Shown: positions 7,293-13,131 of the stretch, piece after piece | Layout of the letters: the number at the start of each line of letters is the position of its first letter | How positions within the stretch are numbered: position 1 is the first letter of the stretch | Origin: an uncultured Eubacteriales bacterium | GTDB taxonomy: Bacteria > Bacillota > Clostridia > Oscillospirales > CAG-272 | Assembly: GCA_934477985.1 (NCBI GenBank) | Contig: CAKSOR010000008.1 | Span: 1-17,104 of the forward strand | Direction: 5' to 3' | Length of the DNA: 17,104 nt | Position numbers and translations under genes: made by a program | The notes under the pieces: model-generated | What the model was told of the DNA's origin: nothing | The model's database searches: none | The model's input: only the letters and a program-made list of their open reading frames with translations

Positions 7293-8806
7293 TTCAGTAT
7301 AAGAACTATTTTCTTTCCGTCGGAGAGGAAGCTCTGACCGTCGAAGCGTCCGACCTCGGCTTCGAGTCTGTATCTGTAGGAGTTGTGGCAGAAATTGATT
7401 CCCTTTTCGTCGTGTCCGGCGATGTCGGGGCAGTCCTTCTTCGCGCTGAATCTGAGGCTGAAATCCTCCGCGCTCTCGAAGGCGATTTTCTCGGGCGAGA
7501 CGAAGATCTTGATGACCTTTCTGTCGATCAGCGTGCGGATTATCAGCTCGTCGGCGTTTTCACCGTCGTCGCGGCAGACCGACAGGATGCTGCCCTCACC
7601 GAGGAAAATGCCCGCCTCAGTCGTCTCGTCGGTGAAGCGCAGTCCGTCCATCACCGGGAGATTGTCGTATGTCGCCTCGTTTTCGGTCGCCGGGTGGTCG
7701 AGCAGTCTGTCGCGGTAGGTCTCGTCGAATTTGTGCAGGTCGCGGATCGAGACTTTTCCGTCGGCTTCGTAGAGGTTCAGGCGGTAGTTCTTGCAGTTGT
7801 ACCAGACTGACTGGCAGTTCGACTCGTGCCAGTCGCGCAGAGCCGTGATCGCCGTCGCGGGTGTGTCTTTATATTTATCGTGGAACATGCGCGCGGTGTC
7901 GCCGAGCGTCCGGACCTCGACGAGACCGGCTCTCGCGGCTTTGTCGAGATAGTCGTACTGCATCGGCAGAGAGTCCTTCATAGTCGGGAAGTCGAAGCTG
8001 TTCTCCTGACCCATCTGAGTGTAGCCGAAGCCCATGTTCTCACTGGCGAAGGTCGTTCCGAAGTACCAGTCAATCCATTTCTCGTCCTTTCCGCAGCCCC
8101 AGTAGGGCTCGAGCGTGTGGAGATTCATTCCGGTCTTGTTGCGCGCCTTTACCGGGGATTTCTCGTAGTAGCAGTGTATCGGGTCGGCGCCGAGCAGTCT
8201 GAAGACCGGCGCGTCGACGCGGTATTTCTCGGTCTGAGCCGGCGTGAAGGAATTCTCGCGCGACGGATAATACGCGCCGTTGTAGTAGCCGCCCCAGAGC
8301 GTGTAGCCGTCAGTGCCCCACTGCTCGCGGCAGATCGCGAAAGCTCCCGCGCCGTACTTTTCGTGCATGTAATCTATCGAGAAGGAGTCGAGCAGCCACG
8401 AGCCGACCGAGAACGGATAGCGTCCGAAGTGCTCCCTGAAGTTCTCGAAAGCTTCGTCGATGAGCAGCTTTTTCTCAGACTCGGTGTACGACATCAGGAA
8501 TCCGGGGCAGACGTGCCAGTCCCACTCGAAGCCCGGTCTTCCGCGCCACTTTATCCCGACCTTCTCGCAGAGCGGCTGCACGACCTCAAACCAGAATCCG
8601 AACTCGGTCGTGCCGTCGTCGGCTTCCTTTATCAGCGGCTGGAACTCTGGCTGATTCAGCGCGTCGTACTGGAAGAGTATCGTGTTCTGGAATCTGTATT
8701 TCTTGTTTAACTTTATCTCCTCGCGGATCGTCTCTGTGAGGTCAAGCGAGCGGTTGCGCGGCTCTTTTCCGCGGACAAAATTCACTATATTAACAATGTT
8801 TGCCAT
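7289..8806 (-). CDS. DUF3863/DUF3864-like protein, probable polysaccharide deacetylase-like barrel
   Basis: The 505-residue protein has GGAG 7 bases before its ATG and no signal peptide. It starts NIVNFVRGKEPRN and carries NTILFQYDALNQPEF (about 41-55), EFGFWFEVVQP (68-78), KWRGRPGFEWDWHVCPGF (86-103), GSWLLDSFSIDYM (135-147) and TDGYTLWGGYYNGAYYPSR (165-183). These Trp/Asp/His-rich loops at strand ends fit a NodB- or GH57/GH38-like irregular barrel, as I recall for DUF3863 proteins. The last 100 or so residues look like a beta-rich tail (DUF3864-like). The enzyme activity is not established; a carbohydrate substrate is suggested by the Trp-rich loops and by the neighbourhood. It is coupled to the radical SAM gene downstream. 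A short inverted repeat GGCGC/GCGCC (8821-8836) precedes the SD. Confidence 0.75.
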   Translation of the reverse strand: MANIVNIVNFVRGKEPRNRSLDLTETIREEIKLNKKYRFQNTILFQYDALNQPEFQPLIKEADDGTTEFGFWFEVVQPLCEKVGIKWRGRPGFEWDWHVCPGFLMSYTESEKKLLIDEAFENFREHFGRYPFSVGSWLLDSFSIDYMHEKYGAGAFAICREQWGTDGYTLWGGYYNGAYYPSRENSFTPAQTEKYRVDAPVFRLLGADPIHCYYEKSPVKARNKTGMNLHTLEPYWGCGKDEKWIDWYFGTTFASENMGFGYTQMGQENSFDFPTMKDSLPMQYDYLDKAARAGLVEVRTLGDTARMFHDKYKDTPATAITALRDWHESNCQSVWYNCKNYRLNLYEADGKVSIRDLHKFDETYRDRLLDHPATENEATYDNLPVMDGLRFTDETTEAGIFLGEGSILSVCRDDGENADELIIRTLIDRKVIKIFVSPEKIAFESAEDFSLRFSAKKDCPDIAGHDEKGINFCHNSYRYRLEAEVGRFDGQSFLSDGKKIVLILK

Positions 8807-8854
8807 TTATCTACTCCGTCGGCGCGTGACAGCGCCTTAATATTCTATATGAGT

Positions 8855-8886
8855 AAAAAAGCCGCCGTTCATCGCGGCAGCTTTTT
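8855..8886 (-). terminator. Rho-independent terminator of the ferredoxin gene, possibly bidirectional
   Basis: On the minus strand GCTGCCG (8875-8881) pairs with CGGCGGC (8861-8867) with one G-U pair and a 7-base loop, followed by six T (8855-8860). The other flank is five A (8882-8886 as read on minus), so the hairpin could also stop plus-strand transcription. It begins 15 bases after the ferredoxin stop. Confidence 0.85.
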
Positions 8887-8901
8887 CAGAATGTAAGGAA
8901 C

Positions 8902-9075
8902 TCAGTCTTCCTTCTTGGGAGCCTCAACGGGGCAGACGCTAGCGCACGAGCCGCACTCGATGCACTCGTCAGCGTTGATCTCGTACTTGCCGTCGCCTTC
9001 CTTAATGCAGCTAACGGGACATTCGTCCGCGCAAGCGCCGCAAGCGATGCAATCGTCACCGATCTTGTATGCCAT
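8902..9075 (-). CDS. Small 2[4Fe-4S] ferredoxin, clostridial type
   Basis: The start is set at ATG 9073-9075 (MAYKIGDDC). An in-frame ATG six codons upstream lies inside the GGAGG SD and is not used in related ferredoxins. The 57-residue protein holds two classical cluster motifs, CIACGACADECP and CIECGSCASVCP, each CX2CX2CX3CP, plus the pseudo-twofold symmetry of this family. It is a cytosolic low-potential electron carrier, for example between pyruvate:ferredoxin oxidoreductase and hydrogenases or radical SAM enzymes. It has its own promoter and terminator and is therefore monocistronic, as expected for an abundant protein. Length and motifs leave little doubt. Confidence 0.96.
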   Translation of the reverse strand: MAYKIGDDCIACGACADECPVSCIKEGDGKYEINADECIECGSCASVCPVEAPKKED

Positions 9076-9112
9076 TTTCAGATACACCTCCATCTAATTT
9101 TTTACGCTATCA

Positions 9113-9140
9113 ATTGTACCACATTTTTCAGAAAATGCAA
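9113..9140 (-). promoter_or_regulatory. Sigma-A promoter of the ferredoxin gene
   Basis: On the minus strand TTGCAT (9135-9140) and TACAAT (9113-9118) are 16 bases apart. A TGTGG precedes the -10 element, giving a partial extended -10. The leader up to the ATG is about 30 bases and contains GGAGG 11 bases before the start. Confidence 0.65.
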
Positions 9141-9203
9141 GGGGTATTCGAAAAAATTTATACTTCGTTCATTATTTTTAACGCCTGCGGGGGAAAACAT
9201 TTA

Positions 9204-10685
9204 TTATTTGGATTCGGTCTCCTGAGTCTCGGCGACCTCTTTCTGCGGCTTTTGCGGAGCGTTTTTTCTGACGCCCTTTCCGCCGATGACGGTCAGCACA
9301 TCGCGGTGGAAGACCTTCGGCGGCATGTCGTTGCGGTCGGTGAAGCGGACGCGGCAGAGTCCGGCGAGCGGGTTCACCTCGGTGACGACGCCCTCGCCGT
9401 CGGGAGTCGTGACGATCTGGTCGACTCTCGGGGTCTTCTTGATTTCCTCGGCGTAGGTGTCGTACTCGTAGCGCAGGCAGCACATCAATCTTCCGCACGC
9501 GCCCGAGATCTTCGTTGAGTTGAGCGAGAGATTCTGCTCCTTCGCCATCTTTATCGAGACCTGAACAAAATCCGAGAGGAAGGTCTTGCAGCAGAACGGA
9601 CGACCGCAGATGCCGATTCCGCCGAGCAGCTTGGTCTCGTCGCGGATGCCGATCTGGCGGAGTTCTATTCTTGTCCTGAACACCGACGCGAGATCCTTGA
9701 CGAGCTCGCGGAAGTCGACTCTGCCCTCAGCCGTGAAGTAGAAGAGGAGTTTTGAGTTGTCAAAGGTGTACTCGACGTCGACCAGCTTCATACCGAGCTT
9801 GTGTTCGTCGATCTTCTCGCCGCAGATCGTGAACGCCTCGGCGGCGCGGGCGGCGTTCGCCTCTGCGCGGGAGATGTCGTCCCCGGTCGCGCGTCTGACG
9901 ACCTTGCGGAGCGGCAGAACAACCTCACGCTCGGTGACAAGCCGGTTTCCGATGTCGACCGTGCCGAACTCGAGTCCGCGCGCGGTGTCGACGATGACCG
10001 GGTCGGAGCGCCTGAACCTGTGTCCGTCGGGGTCAAAATAGTATATTTTGCCGGTCGACTTGAAGCGCACGCCGATTATCTCGTATGTCGCGAGCGGTTC
10101 GGGCTCGGACTCGGCGGGAATCTCGGGGACATAGTCGGCGAACGCGTCCGGCTCGGCTGGCTCATCGGCTGGCGCTGTTCCAGGAACTTCCCCGACGCTG
10201 ACGGCGGAGTTGAGCTCCTCGATTATCTCAGCCTCGGACGGCTCGCCGTCGATCGGAGCGGTGACCGCGATGTACTCGCTGATCGCCTTCTCCTCCTCGG
10301 CGATCTCGACGATTTCCTCGGTCGGGACGTTGCCGGACGGCTGATTCTGGCTCTGACGGCGGCGACCGCGTCTGCGGCGATTCGGATTCTTCTGCTCTGG
10401 GCGTTCGGGACGTTCGCCGCGCTCATTTTTCTCGGACTGCTCATCTGGCTTCTGGCGCGGTTTCTGCTGGCGCGGACGGTTATCGCGCTTTTCCCCCTCG
10501 TTCTTCCGCTCGGCTTCGGGCGGGAGGTCGTAGCGACCGGGCTTTACGGTTATCGAACCGTTCGGGGAGTTCTCAGCCTGATCCTTCTGCGGCGGACGCT
10601 GCGGTCTGCGCCGGCGGAAGTTGTTCGGCTTTCCTGAATTTTTCTTGCCCTCGCTGTTCTCGGGCGGAGTCATATTGTTATCCAT
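9204..10685 (-). CDS. ricT: PSP1-domain protein RicT (YaaT), with long charged N-terminal tail
   Basis: The conserved core spans about residues 201-465 of 493. It contains GIGICGRPFCCKTFL and ISGACGRLMCCLRYE, whose cysteines (360, 365, 366, 397, 402, 403) match the iron-sulfur-binding positions of the Ric complex, and the GVRFKSTGKIYYFDP start of the PSP1 module. In Bacillus subtilis RicT works with RicA and RicF to promote RNase Y-dependent mRNA maturation and affects sporulation and competence. Placement directly downstream of holB (25-base gap) repeats the order known from Bacillota. The first 200 residues are extra: an Arg/Lys/Pro/Gln-rich stretch (1-118, with RRRRGRRR at 103-110), then an acidic Glu/Pro/Ala-rich stretch (119-198), both probably disordered. 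The start at 10685 is supported by AGAGG upstream. Confidence 0.95.
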   Translation of the reverse strand: MDNNMTPPENSEGKKNSGKPNNFRRRRPQRPPQKDQAENSPNGSITVKPGRYDLPPEAERKNEGEKRDNRPRQQKPRQKPDEQSEKNERGERPERPEQKNPNRRRRGRRRQSQNQPSGNVPTEEIVEIAEEEKAISEYIAVTAPIDGEPSEAEIIEELNSAVSVGEVPGTAPADEPAEPDAFADYVPEIPAESEPEPLATYEIIGVRFKSTGKIYYFDPDGHRFRRSDPVIVDTARGLEFGTVDIGNRLVTEREVVLPLRKVVRRATGDDISRAEANAARAAEAFTICGEKIDEHKLGMKLVDVEYTFDNSKLLFYFTAEGRVDFRELVKDLASVFRTRIELRQIGIRDETKLLGGIGICGRPFCCKTFLSDFVQVSIKMAKEQNLSLNSTKISGACGRLMCCLRYEYDTYAEEIKKTPRVDQIVTTPDGEGVVTEVNPLAGLCRVRFTDRNDMPPKVFHRDVLTVIGGKGVRKNAPQKPQKEVAETQETESK

Positions 10686-10710
10686 TTTATTTCCTCTATA
10701 AAGATTCAGA

Positions 10711-11757
10711 TCACGACCTTCCGGCGACCGCCGCTGAGGCGAGCATTGCCGTCCGGGTCTGTGAAAGTTGCAGGTTTACGTTTCTTCCGAGGTCGTCAAA
10801 GGCGTCGGTGAAGATGTCGAAGAGCCTTACGAGCCGCAGGCTTGTGTAGTCATGCGCGATTTCCCGCGCGTCGTCGGCGGTGACGAAGAACTCGGGTCTG
10901 AACTCTCGGGTGAGCTTCGCGGCGGTGAGGTCGCGGACAGCCGAGCAGAGCAGGGAGTAGATCTCGCCGAGCCACTGACGCTGTTTCGGTGTGGCCAGCT
11001 TAGTCGCGTACTCAAAGAACGCGGCTTCCCCGCCGGGGCGGGACCTCGCGGCGAGAAGCGCGAGATATTCCTTCGCGGCACGCCAGCTTTTCAGGCACTC
11101 GTCGGCTCTTTCGGGGTCGCAGAGTTCCTTTGCGCGTCCGAGGCTGCCGTTCGCCATCCTGACCGCGACGTCGAATTCCTCGCGGTTCTTTTCGGCGAGC
11201 TTCTTCGCGGTCTCGTCGTTTTTGAGAAGCCAATCGGCGATCTCACGGTCGGACAGCGCCTCGAGGCGGCAGACCGGCGCGCGGCTTCTTATTGTCGGCA
11301 GAAGGTCGGCGGCGTTCTCACAGAGAAGGAGGAAAAGTATTCCGTCCGGCGGCTCTTCGAGGAGCTTCAGGAGCGCGTTCTGAGCCTGCGGGTTCATCGT
11401 GTCGGCGGCGGGGAAGATGTAGGATTTGACGTCGAGGTCGTTCGCGCCGAACATCGCGTTGTCGCGCAGGCGGCGGATGACGTCGACTCCGAGCTGAACC
11501 TTTCCCTCGTCGGCTTCGATGCAGATGACGTCAGGCGACTGCTCGCGCATTATCTTGTCGCAGGACAGGCACTCCATGCATGGGCGGTCGTCCGACCCGC
11601 AGGAGACCGCGGCGCAGATGAGCTTTGCGAGAGTCCGCTTGCCCGAGCCCTTCGCGCCCTCGATTATGTAGGCGTGCGAGAGCGTACCCGCCTTGATGTC
11701 GCTCCGTATCCGCGCGACGAGCGCCTTATTGCCGATGAAACTATCGAAACCAGACAT
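10711..11757 (-). CDS. holB: DNA polymerase III subunit delta prime
   Basis: The 348-residue protein is a clamp-loader AAA+ subunit. It has the Walker A sequence GAKGSGKRT (34-42), the zinc-binding cysteines Cys53, Cys60, Cys63 and Cys66 (CX6CX2CX2C), the ADTMNPQAQNALLKLLEEPP block and an SRA (IRSRAP) sensor-like arginine. Delta prime opens and places the sliding clamp on primed DNA during replication. The length is normal for the family. AAGGGG 8 bases before the ATG supports the start. It heads a holB-ricT transcript and is divergent from dgt-dnaG-rpoD. Confidence 0.95.
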   Translation of the reverse strand: MSGFDSFIGNKALVARIRSDIKAGTLSHAYIIEGAKGSGKRTLAKLICAAVSCGSDDRPCMECLSCDKIMREQSPDVICIEADEGKVQLGVDVIRRLRDNAMFGANDLDVKSYIFPAADTMNPQAQNALLKLLEEPPDGILFLLLCENAADLLPTIRSRAPVCRLEALSDREIADWLLKNDETAKKLAEKNREEFDVAVRMANGSLGRAKELCDPERADECLKSWRAAKEYLALLAARSRPGGEAAFFEYATKLATPKQRQWLGEIYSLLCSAVRDLTAAKLTREFRPEFFVTADDAREIAHDYTSLRLVRLFDIFTDAFDDLGRNVNLQLSQTRTAMLASAAVAGRS

Positions 11758-11788
11758 TCAGCTTCCCCTTTCTCTTCGTAACATTATT

Positions 11789-11817
11789 ATTATAACAGAA
11801 TCTTGACCGGATGTCAA
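11789..11817 (-). promoter_or_regulatory. Perfect consensus sigma-A promoter of holB-ricT
   Basis: On the minus strand TTGACA (11812-11817), 17 bases, then TATAAT (11789-11794) with TGT in front of it. The transcript would start near 11782, about 25 bases before the holB ATG. Such a full match in a replication gene suggests strong, perhaps repressed, transcription. Confidence 0.88.
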
Positions 11818-11818
11818 G
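11802..11818. promoter_or_regulatory. Inverted repeat over the holB -35 element, candidate operator
   Basis: CTTGAC and GTCAAG form perfect 6-bp arms around a 5-base centre, with one arm being the -35 hexamer itself. A protein bound here would block RNA polymerase. Because one arm is forced by the promoter consensus, chance is a real alternative. Confidence 0.35.
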
Positions 11819-11979
11819 TGCCATGTGAAAAAAATCATCGTACGGTCGAAATGGCTCGAAGAAATGTGAACAAATTGTAAAATCGATGGCGCAAAAAAGT
11901 AAAAGCACGATTTTTGGCGTATATTATCCGCGTAACCGAAAAGAGAAGGTCTACACTAATTTAATGAGGGGGAAGAGTT

Positions 11980-12984
11980 ATAGCAGAAAAGAGCTTCATC
12001 GACCGATACGAGGAGCTGCTGTCGCCGTCTGCCGCGAGGGAATCGACCTCGCGCGGGCGTGAGAAGCCGCAGGAGCCCTCGCCGCTGCGCGGAGAATATC
12101 AGCGCGACCGCGACCGGATTATCCACTCGAAATCGTTCAGAAGGCTGATGCACAAGACGCAGGTTTTCATCGCGCCAAAGGGCGAGCATTACCGCACACG
12201 CCTCACTCATACGCTCGAGGTCACCGGCATCGCACGGACGATCGCGAGAGCCCTGCGGCTCAACGAGGATCTCGTCGAGGCGGCTTCGCTCGGGCACGAT
12301 CTCGGTCACACGCCGTTCGGACATATCGGCGAGTCGGCGCTGCGCGAGTGCTATTCGAGCGATTTCTCGCACTATGCGCAGTCGCTTCGTGTAGTCGACA
12401 GGCTCGAACGCGGCGGCGAGGGACTCAATCTCATGTGGGAGGTCCGCGACGCGATTTTCAACCACCAGGGCGAGAACAGAGCCTCGACTCTCGAGGGGAA
12501 GATACTCAAGTTTGCCGACCGCATCGCCTACATCAGCCATGACATCGACGACGCCGTGCGCGCCGGGATACTGAAGGAGAGCGACCTTGCCGGCTTTGAC
12601 GAGACGCTCGGCTCGGGGCACTCGGAGCGGATAAACACGATGGTCATGAGCGTCGTGTCGGCGACATCGCGGCTGATTGACGAGGGCAGACCAGACGTCA
12701 CGATGGAAGAGCCGGTCGGAAAAGCCACCGCCGAGCTCAGACAGTTTCTGTTCGACCGCGTCTACTACAGCCCCGAGGTGCTCGCTGAGGAGCGGCGCGC
12801 CAAGGAGCTTATCTTCAGGCTTTTCGAGCATTTTTCGGCTCACCCTGAGCTGATGCCGGAGTTCTACCGGAGCTATGACGATCCGGTCGGACGCAGAGTC
12901 TGCGACTATGTCTCGGGCATGACCGACCGCATGGCGATAAGCGTCTTTTCGGAGCTTGTGATCCCTCGCGGCTGGAACGGCTGA
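11980..12984 (+). CDS. dgt: Deoxyguanosinetriphosphate triphosphohydrolase (dGTPase), apparent AUA start
   Basis: The HD-domain hydrolase splits dGTP to deoxyguanosine and triphosphate. Visible motifs are YQRDRDRIIHSKSFRRL (40-56), RLTHTLEV with His77, GHDLGHTPFGH with His106-Asp107, FNHQGEN and KFADRIAYISHDIDD (Asp180 region). The first ATG in frame is at 12148, but starting there would remove the conserved SKSFRRL region. The frame is open back to a TGA at 11965, and no ATG, GTG or TTG occurs in frame before 12148. An ATA at 11980, 7 bases after GAGGGGG, gives AEKSFIDRYEELLSPSAARE, which matches the usual N-terminus of clostridial homologues. The protein would have 334 residues. Either AUA is used as start or an ATG has been mutated or misread. 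Confidence 0.88.
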   Translation: MAEKSFIDRYEELLSPSAARESTSRGREKPQEPSPLRGEYQRDRDRIIHSKSFRRLMHKTQVFIAPKGEHYRTRLTHTLEVTGIARTIARALRLNEDLVEAASLGHDLGHTPFGHIGESALRECYSSDFSHYAQSLRVVDRLERGGEGLNLMWEVRDAIFNHQGENRASTLEGKILKFADRIAYISHDIDDAVRAGILKESDLAGFDETLGSGHSERINTMVMSVVSATSRLIDEGRPDVTMEEPVGKATAELRQFLFDRVYYSPEVLAEERRAKELIFRLFEHFSAHPELMPEFYRSYDDPVGRRVCDYVSGMTDRMAISVFSELVIPRGWNG

Positions 12985-12993
12985 TAAGGAAAC

Positions 12994-13070
12994 GCTGATT
13001 TAAGGTTGTCTTTGCGCTGAAAAGCCCATAAATTCAAGCCTTTTCAGCGCAAAAACTCGATTTATTCAGC
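12994..13070. repeat. Large imperfect inverted repeat (hairpin) between dgt and dnaG
   Basis: Perfect 14-bp arms, TTTGCGCTGAAAAG (13011-13024) and its reverse complement (13040-13053), enclose a 15-base loop. The outer flanks GCTGATTTA (left) and CGATTTATTCAGC (right) extend the dyad imperfectly, giving 77 bases in all. No T run follows on the plus strand, so it is not a normal terminator. It could be an RNA processing or stability element in the dgt-dnaG-rpoD transcript or a small MITE-like repeat. Only one copy occurs in this window. Confidence 0.75.
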
Positions 13071-13131
13071 TTATTCATAACGCGCGGATACACGCGACCC
13101 GTTTGTTTGAAAGGATGATCGTTTTCTACAT

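Noticed and set aside
7826..8710. 294-codon open frame on the plus strand
   Set aside because: It lies entirely opposite the DUF3863-like gene; long antisense frames are expected with this GC-rich codon use, and its sequence shows no recognisable domain.
1462..8881. Shared 9-base loop sequence GCGATGAAC in the terminators near 1470 and 8871
   Set aside because: It appears in opposite orientation relative to transcription in the two hairpins, and two examples are too few to infer a function.
10768..11781. 337-codon open frame on the plus strand
   Set aside because: It mirrors holB over nearly its whole length, while holB has clear family motifs, an SD and a promoter.
11956..12843. 295-codon open frame on the minus strand
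   Set aside because: It is antisense to dgt, whose catalytic HD motifs are unmistakable; the antisense product shows no domain.
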